Of a stretch of 64,000 bases of DNA, positions 45,472 through 56,500 are shown one piece after another. The stretch covers positions 32,436,231 through 32,500,230 of the forward strand of contig CM065817.1 in the NCBI GenBank assembly GCA_033398695.1. The letters are read 5' to 3'. A program made the position numbers and the translations under genes. The notes beneath the pieces were generated by a model. That model saw only the letters and a list, made by a program, of their open reading frames with translations, was not told the DNA's origin and did not search any database. Origin of the DNA: Orobanche coerulescens (Eukaryota; Streptophyta; Magnoliopsida; Lamiales; Orobanchaceae). Positions within the stretch are counted from its first letter, which is position 1. Every line of letters starts with the position of its first letter.

Positions 45472-45476
45472 ATCCA

Positions 45477-46396
45477 CCCTTGCAGAGTAAATTATTGGAT
45501 TGCATTATCATAGGCGGGGTTTTCGGGCGTATTTCTATTGGAATTCCAGTTATACTATTGTTGATAGTCGTTTTACGAATTGTTTAGGTTCGAAGTCTAT
45601 GAATTCCTTCATCGGTGGTCGTTTACCGCCTCAAAACAATCCGTCATATCTCAAAGGCAAGTAATTCTTACGAACTTACTATCTTAAATGTGCAAAGTGG
45701 TCTATTTGAGTGATTGAGTGTTTATGTTCACTCCGGGAGAGTCCGACGAGGCCTCAGAGGGATCCACGCATGGTTGGGTCCATGAACTTTTGGGTTAACC
45801 ACTCCAGGAGGGTCTATCGGGGCCTCGGAGGGATTTGCGCATGGTCGGGTCCACGGTTAATCGGGAGGAACTATGTTTTGTGATTCATTGTGGATTTTGC
45901 ATTTCCGGAAATCATTATCTTACTTGTTTTCGAAAACCATTGATGCATGTGCTTTGATATTGTAAGATGTAAGAATTCCTTTGCGTTACTTGTACTAGCT
46001 ATTCCACCGCTAACCCTTTTTTGGGGAAATACGTTTCATGTATTTCAGGTGCGAAGAATGCAATCGGAAGAGTGCCGGGGCAGTATGAGGATGAAGGTCA
46101 GGCGTGATACTGTAATGTGGTCGTCGTGTTTGTTTGTTCTGAGATTGGTTATTGGGATTTCATTTTCTACTTGTCACCAATTTTTTGATGGTACTCAAGT
46201 ACTATAGGAGAGTTGTTTTTCCTGTTGTCAATTACATTAAATTGTTGTCTTATTGTGGCTAAATGTTGTCGTGGGAATTCCATCGGTTGAATGGATAAAT
46301 GATGGATGGTTTTGATGTGTTCTGTTATGGATGTAGTACTAATTTAGCCTTGTGAGTTCCATATGGTATTCACGACGTTATGACATGCCTTGAATA
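45477..46396 (+). mobile_element. Outer Tekay LTR, segment 2 of 3
   Basis: Continues segment 1. It contains the direct-repeat module (45735-45860; GGGTCC and CCTCRGAGGGATCC), CTAAC at 46010-46014, acceptor TATTTCAG|GTGC (AG at 46047-46048), and the U5 palindrome GTACTCAAGTAC (46191-46202). It breaks at 46396, where the next Tekay element sits (TSD GAATA 46392-46396). Confidence 0.85.
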
Positions 46397-48285
46397 TGTA
46401 ACACCCCCCGAGATATTCGGAGAATATCACAGTGCCGTAAATCCTGACCTGGGACCCACTAGGCTCATCTCACTCACAACGTATCAAAATTTGACAAAAT
46501 CCACTTGGGAATCAATAATTCGATACAAACAAGGAAGTTCAACCACGGACAAACAATACCATGAAGAAATACAAGAAGTTGTACGGCAATGGAAAAAGGA
46601 CTTTCCTAAAGTACTCGAGTACCATTTATTATTACAAGGATAAAATGGACCAAAGAGAACAACGACCAAACAAAATGGAACACCACTAGCCACAGTATCA
46701 CGCCTCGCCGTCCTCATCGTATCGTCCCGCTGCTCGCTCATATGGTTCCTTAGGACCTGAAAAACACAAAAGTAATTTTCCCCAAACGAGAGGGGTTAGG
46801 GCAAGTATTACAAGTGAAATGTCAAGTCTTATACATGAAAGTATATACACCAGTTCAAAGCTATGATAATGATTTTCCGGAAAATGCAATTATCCAAACA
46901 TATTTAGAAATGATGATATCTCTTGATTAACCGTGAACTCGACAATGCGCGAATCCCTCCTCGACCCCGTCGGATCATCTCGGAGTGGCTAACCCAAATG
47001 TTCACGGAACCGACATAAGCGGAACCCTCCTCGACCCCGTCGGGTCCTCTCGGAGTGAACGAAAGTAACTCTCACAATCACATGCATTACTTTTCACATT
47101 TAAGAACATAACTTTCACAAGAATCACTTGCCTGGAATCGAGAGGAAAAAGGTACGAATGACAAGGTACCAAGATTGAAGGATTCGACAACTCCGAACCT
47201 AGACAAGTTCGTAATTCAATTATCAAAACCCCATCGGTATGAAAATAAGTTGGAATCACCCGAATTTACTACCCCGATACATGTGTTCCGGGAATAATTC
47301 TCTTGGATAGTGAATCGCAAGTCAAATATCCCAAACACTCAAGAACTCCGGAAATATGCCAATAAATCCGTATGAAAACATGTATCCAAGGTAGATAACT
47401 CGCAATCGATATATTCTAACATAACAACAAGCTGGATCGAAGAAATCGGATGGAAAATCCCCAAATCCCGAAAATCTAGGGTTGTGAGAAGTTTACCTTG
47501 ATTTGGAGCGGTGGAGAGGATTAAACGTTGATAAATCCGAACTAGAAACTCAAAGATGTTGCTAGATAATTGCAGCTCGAAGAACTCCTCACAAATTGCC
47601 CTGAATCGCCTAAAATCGCCCAAGGAGGTGAAGGAAGGAAGAAATGACGATTTTGGAACGAAGATGTCCTATTTATACTAAATAGGGACTAGCGTGCGCT
47701 AGCCATGAAAAATAGCGCGCGCTATCGGACTCACCAGGCAATCCAGTAGCCTCTGCCCGGCTCGTTAGCGTCGCTAACACTGCTCATAGCGTGCGCTAGT
47801 GACTTCAATTAGCGTGCGCTAATTATTTCTAATAGCGTGCGCTACACGGTAGTCGGTGTCCGGTCCGTAACCCTCATCCCCGGCTTTGCTCTCTTTAGCG
47901 CACGTTACTCTGTAACGTGGCGTGCGCTACCACCAAAATCTAGCGTCGCTACGGTCACACCTAGCGTCGCTAGAATTCCCTTTTCGATCCGGTAGCTACC
48001 GGTATGCGCCTCAATACATTAGTAGCGTGCGCTAATTATAACGGATAGCGTGCGCTACCCTCACTAAATTAGCGTGCGCTACAAGGTGTGCGTAGCGTGC
48101 GCTACCCATTACGAAGGTAGTATAATCGCATCAAGGATCCGAAAGCGGACGATCCGAACAAGAAAAGGGGTGTAAATCCAATTGACAAGAGTTCCAAGAT
48201 TAATATAAGCTTACTAAACACTTACATGAGTGTAAAAATTACAAAGCACAAGAGTAGAAGATTTACAAAAAGTACGGGTATCACA
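46397..48285 (-). repeat. 3' LTR of second nested Tekay element
   Basis: 1889 bp. Minus-strand layout: 14-copy class B array (48113-47688), TATAAAT at about 47677-47671, donor AAG|GTAAAC at 47496, module 47057-46951, CTAAC 46799-46795, acceptor TTTTTCAG|G at 46757 (740-nt intron), U5 palindrome 46611-46622. Compared with the 5' LTR it has clustered single-base losses, for example TAGCGTCGCTA three times where the 5' LTR has TAGCGTACGCTA. Confidence 0.9.
47688..48113 (-). promoter_or_regulatory. Class B palindrome array, about 14 copies
   Basis: TAGCGTGCGCTA dominates, with TAGCGCGCGCTA and TAGCGCACGTTA variants. The array ends about 11 bp from the minus-strand TATA. The 5' LTR equivalent is at about 54,537-54,964. 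Confidence 0.87.
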
Positions 48286-48320
48286 TCCTCCCCCTCTAAA
48301 ATGAAGTTTCGTCCCGAAAC

Positions 48321-49741
48321 TTAAGAAATGAATAACTCTGGGTATCTAGTGCGCATGCTTTCCTCGGTTTCCCATGTCACTTCCTCAACTCCGTGTCGTG
48401 ACCACTGAACTTTAACCAACGGTATGGTTTTGTGCCGGAGTTGTTTTACTCGATGCTCTAGTACTTTCACTGGCTTCTCTTCAAATGTGACATCCTCTGC
48501 AATCTCGATGTCCCCGTAATCAATGATATGACTCGGGTCAGGGACATACCTCCTCAGTTGGGAAACATGGAACACACTGTGAACATGGCTAAGGGCTGGA
48601 GGTAAAGCCAATCGATAGGCCTGTTCCCCAATTCTGTCGAGAATCTCAAATGGTCCAATATATCTCGGACTAAGTTTTCCCCTTTTCCCGAACCTGAAGA
48701 CTCCTCTGATCGGTGATACTTTGAGTAGGACATGATCACCCACATCAAATTCCAAGGGCCGACGACGATTGTCGGCATAGGATTTTTGTCGACTCTGAGC
48801 GGTTAACAGTCGGTCTCGGATGATGGAAATCTTCTCTTTGGTTTCCATAAACATATCGGGTTCTGTCCCGACTAAATCCGAAGCTTCATCCCAACAAAGT
48901 GGAGATCTACACCACCTACCATACAATGCCTCAAAAGGTGCCATCTTGATTGATGCGTGCCAGCTATTATTGTAAGTGAACTCGATCAAAGGTAGGTGTA
49001 TTTCCCAGTCGGTACTCCAATCTAGGGCACACGCCCTCAGCATATCTTCCAATGTCTGAATCGTCCGCTCAGTCGGCCGTCGGTGTGGGTGGAAGGAAGT
49101 ACTCAACCTCAATTCGGTGCCCAAGGCTTGATGGACCGCCTTCCAAAATGCGACACGAAAGCGGCCATCACGATCGGAAACAATAGACTTTGGCGTCGTG
49201 AAATCTCACAATCTCCGATATAAAAATCCGGGACAATCGCTCCGGTCCCCACGTGTCCTTAATGCCAAGAAAATGTGCCGACTTAGTTAACCGGTCAACA
49301 ACAACCCAAATCATATTCATCCCCGACTTAGTCCTCGGCATCCCGGTGATGAAATCCATGGTAATATCCTCCCATTTCCATTCGGGAATAGGGAGAGGTT
49401 TCAACGGCCGGCCGTTGATGCTCAATTTTGACTTGTTGACATGTCAAACACCTTGACACAAACTCGGCGACATCTCTCTTCATATTATTCCACCAAAAAC
49501 TCCTTTTAAGATCCTTGTACATCTTACTCGTCCCAGGATGGATCGAGTAAGGTGTAGCATGGGCTTCTCGGAGTATTCTCTGTCTCAGCTCTGAGTCATT
49601 CGGAACACAAATCCTACCTTGAAATTTCAAAATGCCATCCTCGTGGATCATAAAACCAGGGGCTTTCCCTTTTTCCACGTCCGCCTTCAGTTGGACAAGC
49701 ATTGGGTCATTCTCCTGTTTTTCCCCGACGTCGTAGATCAA
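48321..49741 (-). pseudogene. Second nested Tekay integrase with chromodomain-like tail
   Basis: Zinc-binding part: HATPYSIHPGTSKMYKDLKR and SRCLTCQQVKIEHQRP (49,328-49,741). Core: MDFITGMPRTKSGMN (49,168-49,425). C-terminal 267 codons (48,321-49,124): TYNNSWHASIKMAPFEALYG, KVSPIRGVFRFGKRGKLSPR, FHVSQLRRYVPDPSHI, RHGVEEVTWETEESMRTRY. Frameshifts from single-base losses occur near 49,075 (where the usual TDGQ-ER motif is out of frame), near 49,195 (at VSDRDG) and near 49,410. The third catalytic region is therefore broken. Confidence 0.9.
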
Positions 49742-51061
49742 GGACGGAATAGCCTCAAGAGTTCACATCGACCCTGAACCCGTTGGATCCGTGCTTCGAC
49801 TCCCTGCTCAATTAACTCCCGTCGATCTTAACTTGAGGCGTAAGGGCCTCAAGCATATGAAGAGATATCGACTTAGGCTCAACGCATCGGCTACAACGTT
49901 AGCCTTTCTGGATGGTAAAGGATTTCCAGATCATAATCCTTTATCGGCTCTAACCAACGTCGTTGTCTCATATTCAGCTCTTTCTGGTAAAAATATACTT
50001 TAGGCTCTTGTGGTCGGTATAAATTCGACATGAAGAACCGTACAAATAGTGACGCCGGATCTTACGTGCAAACACTACAAAGACTAATTCCAAATCATGG
50101 GTAGGATAATTCGGCTCATACAGTTTAAGTTTCCGTGAAGCATAGGCAATCGTCTTATCATGCCGCAAGAGTACGCACCCAAGTCCTTGTCTGATGCATC
50201 ACAATAAACCGAATACCCACCGACTCCTGAGGTAGGGCTAAAACCGGCGCGGTAGTCGACGCCTTTTAGCTCTTGAAACTCCGTTGTCTCTCTTCATTCC
50301 ATTCGAACCTTTCGGACTTAGGAGTAATTGAGTAAGTGGTCGAGCAAGTTTGGAGAACCCCTCGACGAACCTCGGTAGTATCCGGCCCGGACCAAAAAGC
50401 TACGAACCTCCTTCACGTTCCTAGGTGGAGCCCAATCTAACACTGCCTCAATTTTCTGGGGATCTACCCGAACCCCTTCCGCTGAAATCACATGTCCGAG
50501 AAACATGACTTCCTTCAGCCAGAATTCACACTTAGAAAACTTTGCATAGAGGTGCCGAGTCCTCAAAATCTCCAACACCAATCGCAAATGCCGAGCTTGT
50601 TCCTCTTCATCTCAAGAGTAGACCAAAATATCGTGGATAAAAACGACTACACAATTATCAAGATGCTCAATAAATATTTTATTCATCAATTGCATAAATA
50701 TCGCCGGTGCGTTGGTTAACCCAAAAGGCATAACCATAAACTCATAGTGTCCATACCTCGTACGGAAAGCAGTTTTAGGAACATCGGATTCCTTAATGCG
50801 AAGTTGATAGTAACCGGACCTCAAATCAATTTTCGAGAACACCGCGGCTCCGTGCAATTGATCAAACAAATCATCGATACGCGGCAAAGGGTATTTATTC
50901 TTAATGGTCACTTTGTTCAGTTCCCGATAATCAATACACAAACGTAGTGAACCATCTTTCTTCCTTACGAACAAGACCGGTGCACCCCATGGCGAGGCAC
51001 TGGGTCTAATATACCCTTTATCCAACAATTCTCCCAGTTGTTTCTTCAACTCTTGCATTTC
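49742..51061 (-). pseudogene. Second nested Tekay RT and RNase H
   Basis: RT at 50,612-51,058: [40 protein letters not shown] and [20 protein letters not shown]. The catalytic box reads FIHDILVYS, so the first Asp of the family's F-I-D-D is His. RT thumb/connection lies at 50,318-50,587 ([16 protein letters not shown]), then RNase H at 49,974-50,168 ([24 protein letters not shown]). Several frameshifts lie between 49,742 and 50,400. Confidence 0.88.
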
Positions 51062-52993
51062 TTAAGGTGCCATACGATACGGTGCCTTAGAAATCGGGGT
51101 TGCTCCTGACTCCAAATCAATTGTAAATTCAACTTCCCGCCCCGGTGGTAGTCCGATAATTAAATGCAGGAAAACATCCGAAAAATCACTTACAACAGGA
51201 ATCGAGGGAAGTTCAACTTTCCCATCTTCGACTTTCATGGCATAACACCAATACCCAAGACAACCCTTTCTAATAAGTTTTGTCACCTTCAAGCCACTAA
51301 TCAAAAATTTCTGACATCCCCTCTTGTACCCCGCAAAATGGTGTTCGATACCGTCTTTGGCTAACATCGATATGATCTTCGTGCGATAATTCATTACTGC
51401 ACCGTGTCTATCGAGCCAATCGTCACCGAGGATTAGATCTTCATCGACAATGTCTACGACTATCAAATTCGAAAACCACACTCTCTCAGCGATTAACACC
51501 AGGAAATCTCTAACTTCTTTGTCTCCCACGATTCTATCACCACTGGGCAACTTAACCACAAAGGACTCACAAGGAGACAAGCCCTCAATATTCAATCGAC
51601 GCACACAATCCAAAGAGATGAATGAATGAGAAGCACCAGAATCAAAAAGCACTCTAACTGGATGAGACAAAAGAGAAATGATACCTGTCGCCACGGTAGC
51701 CTCTGGATCTCCAACTTTCCTCATCTCATAGACACGAGGTTGCATCGAACCAGCACTAGGGACTCCCCCCCTAACGGACTGACCACGGCCTCTGCCTCGA
51801 TCGTAACTCTGGGATGGCTGACCCGTAGATGACCTCTGATTAACACTCGGTTCTCCAGGCGTAGGGGCTGATGCCTGAGTTCCAAGTGGAGTTTCTTCTT
51901 CCGTACAGTACATGGCTCTGTGGCCTTCCTGGCCGCAATTAAAACACTTCAATGGGGGTAAACCACAATCACGATTAAGATGGCCCTGTTGGCCACAATT
52001 AAAACATGTCACAACCCGGTTGGACACATTAGCACCAGCTCTGAAATTCCGTTTACCTCCCGATGCACGGGAAGACCCTTTGGTTGTATAGCTTGCCGAT
52101 TGCGATCCCCGCTGGTTGCCACCTCTACCGCTAGAAAACTTTCCAGTGGTCTTCTGCTTCTTACTCTCACTTGTCGTTTCGGTAGTAGTGAAGGACATAT
52201 CATAGGCTAGTGCCCTATCTTGATACTCCTTCAATGTGGTGCAAGCGAAGCCCAACATATAGTGCCGGACTTTTGGCTTCATTCGCATGTCAAAGTGACG
52301 AATTCTCTCTCTCTCTCTTCCCTCACTTGATTTTTCACATGGTTGAGTTGACGGTTGTATTCAATGATTGCTTGAGATACAGGGACATCCTGGGGTTTAG
52401 CTTCGTAAAAGGCTCGAATCCTGGCCTCCTGAACAGGCCACGGGCAGAACTCGGCCTCCATCAATTCCTTAAACTCGTCCCATGAAACCTCACGATCCTG
52501 AGGTGCAATAGCTTGCCACCAGGTAGCCGCATCCCTTGATAGGAAGTACTGGGCAACTGGCACCTTACGTGCCTCTGGACAATTCACGGCCATGAAAACT
52601 TTATTCATCTCATTAATCCAATCTTCCCAGCCGATCGGATCATTTGCACCAATAAATTGGGGAGGCGCATACGAATAACATCTTGTAACCACTTCTCGGC
52701 CCGATGTCGGTAATAGGAGGTGGTTGGTTAAGGTATCTGCTTTGGGTTAAAAGAGCCATTTGGTTCGCCACCTGCTGCAGTATGGCGGCAACACCCACAT
52801 CCGGTTGGCTCCCTGTAGAAGTTCGAAGACTGGCTGATGGCTCCTGATGACTACCGGTGCTAGGTTGAATAGAGTCCTACAAGCTAGGCGTAGCTGAGCC
52901 TTCTACCGAGCTGAGGGACATGGCCGCTCCACCGGCTGCGCCACGCCCTCGGCCACGACCACGGCCGCGTCCACGTCCTCTACCAGTTGACAT
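51062..52993 (-). pseudogene. Second nested Tekay Gag-protease
   Basis: Start at ATG 52993-52991 (MSTGRGRGRGRGRGR, an RG-rich N-terminus). The gag core at 52,279-52,692 has GWEDWINEMNKVF and AQYFLSRDAATWWQAI. The 408-codon frame (51,062-52,288) holds two zinc knuckles, CFNCGQQGHLNRDC and CFNCGQEGHRAMYC, and then protease (VLFDSGASHSFISLDCV with intact D-S-G, and DEDLILGDDWLDRH). It ends at PISKAPYRMAP and one TAA before RT. A stop near 52,878 and frameshifts near 52,690 and 52,290 break the N-terminal part. Confidence 0.9.
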
Positions 52994-53220
52994 TCTAAAG
53001 AAAAAATGTAAGTAAAATCATAAGAATAGCTCGAAGCAATGCCATCTAGAATATGGACTTCTCATGTCCCATAATCGAATGATAGTGAGTGAATAAAAAG
53101 GGTAAATAAGATAGGGAACTTACGAGTACCGGTCGTACGAGATGACGGCAGCGCGATGATACTGTATTCTTGGAATAGTACATTTAGACCCAACAATCTG
53201 ACAGCCTAGGTATCCATAAA

Positions 53221-53238
53221 CCTAAGATCTGATACCAA
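53221..53238 (-). other. Primer binding site, initiator-Met tRNA
   Basis: Minus strand TTGGTATCAGATCTTAGG, 4 nt after the 5' LTR. TGGTATCAGA is the standard start of an initiator-Met primer site. Confidence 0.78.
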
Positions 53239-53242
53239 CTTC

Positions 53243-55147
53243 TGTAACATCCCCCGAGATATTCGGAGAATATCACAGTGCCGTAAATCCCGACCTGGGA
53301 CCCACTAGGCTCATCTCACTCACAACGTATCAAAATTTGACAAAATCCACTTGGGAATCAATAATTCGATACAAACAAGGAAGTTCAACCACGGACAAAC
53401 AATACCATGAAGAAATACAAGAAGTTGTACTACAATGGAAAAAGGACTTTCCTAAAGTACTCGAGTACCATTTATTATTACAAGGATAAAATGGACCAAA
53501 GAGAACAACGACCAAACAAAATGGAACACCACTAGCCACAGTATCACGCCTCGCCGTCCTCATCGTATCGTCCCGCTGCTCGCTCGTATGGTTCCTTAGG
53601 ACCTGAAAAACACAAAAGTAATTTTCCCCAAACGAGAGGGGTTAGGGCAAGTATTACAAGTGACATGTCAAGTCTTATACATGAAAGTATATACACCAGT
53701 TCAAAGCTATGATAATGATTTTCCGGAAAATGCAATTATCCAAACATATTTAGAAATGATGATATCTCTTGATTAACCGTGAACTCGACAATGTGCGAAT
53801 CCCTCCTCGACCCCGTCGGATCATCTCGGAGTGGCTAACCCAAATGTTCACGGAACCGACATAAGCGGAACCCTCCTCGACCCCGTCGGGTCCTCTCGGA
53901 GTGAACGAAAGCAACTCTCACAATCACATGCATTACTTTTCACATTTAAGAACATAACTTTCACAAGAATCACTTGCCTGGAATCGAGAGGAAAAAGGTA
54001 CGAACGACAAGGTACCAAGATTGAAGGATTCGACAACTCCGAACCTAGACAAGTTCGTAATTCAATTATCAAAACCCCATCGGTATGAAAATAAGTTGGA
54101 ATCACCCGAATTTACTACCCCGATACATGTGTTCCGGGAATAATTCTCTTGGATAGTGAATCGCAAGTCAAAGATCCCAAACACTCAAGAACTCCGGAAA
54201 TATGCCAATAAATCCGTAGGAAAACATGTATCCAAGGTAGATAACTCGCAATCGATATATTCTAACATAACAACAAGCTGGATCGAAGAAATCGGATGGA
54301 AAATCCCCAAATCCCGAAAATCTAGGGTTGTGAGAAGTTTACCTTGATTTGGAGCGGTGGAGAGGATTAAACGTTGATAAATCCGAACTAGAAACTCAAA
54401 GATGTTGCTAGATAATTGCAGCTCGAAGAACGCCTCACAAATCGCCCGGAATCGCCTAAAATCGTCTAAGGAGGTGAAAGAAGGAAGAAATGACGATTTG
54501 GGAACGAAGATGTCCTATTTATACTAAATAGGGACTAGCGTGCGCTAGCCATGAAAAATAGAGCGCGCTATCGGACTCACCAGGCAATCCAGTAGCCTCT
54601 GCCAGCTCCGTTAGCGTACGCTAACACCTGCTCATAGCGTGCGCTAGTGACTTCAATTGGCGTGCGCTAATTATTTCTAATAGCGTGCGCTACCTGGTAG
54701 TCAGTGTCCAGTCCAGAACCTACTGTCCCCAGCTTTGCTCTCTTTAGCGCACGTTACTCTAGTAACGTAGCGTGCGCTACCACCAAAATCTAGCGTACGC
54801 TACCAGTCACACCTAGCGTACGCTAGGAATTCCCTTTTCCGATCCGGTAGCTCTTTGGGTATGCGCCTCCAATACATTAGTAGCGTGCGCTAATTATAAC
54901 GGATAGCATGCGCTACCCTTACTAAATTAGCGTGCGCTACAAGGTGTGCGTAGCGTGCGCTACCCATTACACGAAGGTAGTATAATCGCATCAAGGATCC
55001 GAAAACAGCGACGATCCGAACAAGAAAAGGGGTGTAAATCCAATTGATAAGAGTTTCAAGATTAATATAAGCTTACTAAACACTTACATGAGTGTAAAAA
55101 TTACAAAGCACAAGAGTAGAAGATTTACAAAAAGTACGGGTATCACA
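53243..55147 (-). repeat. 5' LTR of second nested Tekay element
   Basis: 1905 bp with intact class B array (54,537-54,964), U5 palindrome GTACTCGAGTAC (53457-53468) and module 53797-53904. Where the 3' LTR keeps CGG, this copy often reads CAG, consistent with deamination of methylated CpG or CHG sites. Confidence 0.9.
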
Positions 55148-55152
55148 GAATA

Positions 55153-55168
55153 TCTTGGGGATGTTACA
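55153..55168 (+). mobile_element. Outer Tekay LTR, segment 3 of 3
   Basis: TCTTGGGGATGTTACA closes the outer LTR with the same ending as the solo LTR (..TTAAGGGTGTTACA at 3961). The next base starts the truncated gag-only copia LTR. Confidence 0.82.
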
Positions 55169-56026
55169 AAACCTCACTCAGATTTAGATATGATTCTAAT
55201 AATGCTGAAACAATGATCCTAATAACACAGAATCAATCTACAATCCGTATCTTTCCTCTCGTGTATGGTTTTAGTGTATGAACACTCAACACCTATCAAT
55301 TAATCACAAATACAACAACAATAATGTTTACAATGATATCTGATCAATATGTGATTTGCTTGGAGTTGTTGTTCTGAATGATACCAAATGCCTTGGTATT
55401 TATAGGCAAATTCTCTCAACTAGCTGTTAGCTCCTGCATCCTTCATTACGTACGTTAAGTACAACCCATTACGTACGTTAGCCGTATTACGTACGTTAAC
55501 CTTGCTTCGTTACATACATTACGTTCCTTGAAAAATAGTCCAGTAGCTTCTATGGTCTTCTTTAAGTACGTTATCATTATACTCTTTACGTATGTTATAT
55601 CCAATGTCCGTTGCATGCTGACCTACTCTATGACGTCATATGTCCGTTCAATGGTTCCAATATTTGAATTCATATTCCAACTGCATTACGTATGTTAACA
55701 ACATTGTGTTACATACGTTAACTTCTTCCGATTGCGTACGTTATCTTGTTTCGGTTGGATACGTTAAATCATCAGGTGACTTTTCAGGTGAGTCTTTAGG
55801 TTACTATCTATTACGTACGTTATACACTGATCATAGCGTACGTTATCTTCGTTAATCATCACTTGCTTGCTTTTGTGACTGTTTCGAATGTCTTCATCTT
55901 CTTTGTTGTTCTGCTTTGTTCTAATGTTGTTTTCTTTGATCGATAACCTCATCAACTCATCATTAGTTCATTATCAACTCATCATCAAAATTAATTTATG
56001 ATTATATGGAATAGAATATTCCAACA
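55169..56026 (-). repeat. 3' LTR of gag-only copia, truncated
   Basis: It aligns with 58465-59309. It contains a 12-copy class A array (about 55,445-55,850) and TATAAATA at 55404-55397, 41 bp below the array. Its 3' part, including the four-copy repeat, is missing. Confidence 0.87.
55445..55850 (-). promoter_or_regulatory. Class A palindrome array, 12 copies
   Basis: ATTACGTACGTTAA and decayed forms (TTACATACGTTAAC, TTGCGTACGTTATC, TAGCGTACGTTATC) recur every 15-50 bp just above the minus-strand TATA. Confidence 0.86.
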
Positions 56027-56500
56027 ATCTCCCCTTTTTTGATGATAACAAAACAACAACCTTTTAATGGGATTTTATACCTGCAAAATTAACACAATTA
56101 CAGATCAAAATTTTCGGCTTTGTATGTTTTGTTAGTTTTCATCTCCCCATTTTTCTTTTCTTCTTTTCAACTTCTTCATATTATTTTTGTAACTTTCTTC
56201 TTTGTTTTCTCGATTTTCTTCTCCTTTGTCTTTTCTCCTCTCCCCCTTTCATGATCGAGATATTGTTTTCATTTTTCTCGTCATTCTTCCATGACTCGTA
56301 TTCTCCTTCTCCCATCATTTTTCTCGACTTTCTCTCCCCCTTTTTGTCATAATCAAAAATGGCATAGTAAATTAAATATGACAAATTACGGGTAATACTC
56401 CCCCTGAAAAATAGATTTCCCCATTATTTAAAAAAGTAACTCCCCCGGAGTTAAATATCAATTGTTAAAAATATAAATTATCAAATACCAATTGATGGAA
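56027..56500 (-). other. 3' non-coding region with repeated polypurine tracts
   Basis: Plus-strand pyrimidine tracts CTCCCCTTTTTT (56029-56040), CTCCCCCTTTC (near 56,240), CTCCCCCTTTTTG (near 56,335), CTCCCCCTGA (near 56,398) and CTCCCCCGGA (near 56,442) match the arrangement at 254-738. The first abuts the LTR. Confidence 0.75.

Larger units (their letters stand above)
46397..55147 (-). mobile_element. Tekay element inside the outer LTR
   Basis: 8751 bp. The 3' LTR is 46397-48285, the 5' LTR is 53243-55147 (TGTAACAY..TATCACA), and the TSD is GAATA at 46392-46396 and 55148-55152. The PBS is at 53221-53238 and the polypurine tract complement CCTCCCCCTC is just above 48285. gag-pol is on the minus strand. 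It is the least decayed Tekay element here, with a 408-codon Gag-protease frame still open. Confidence 0.94.
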
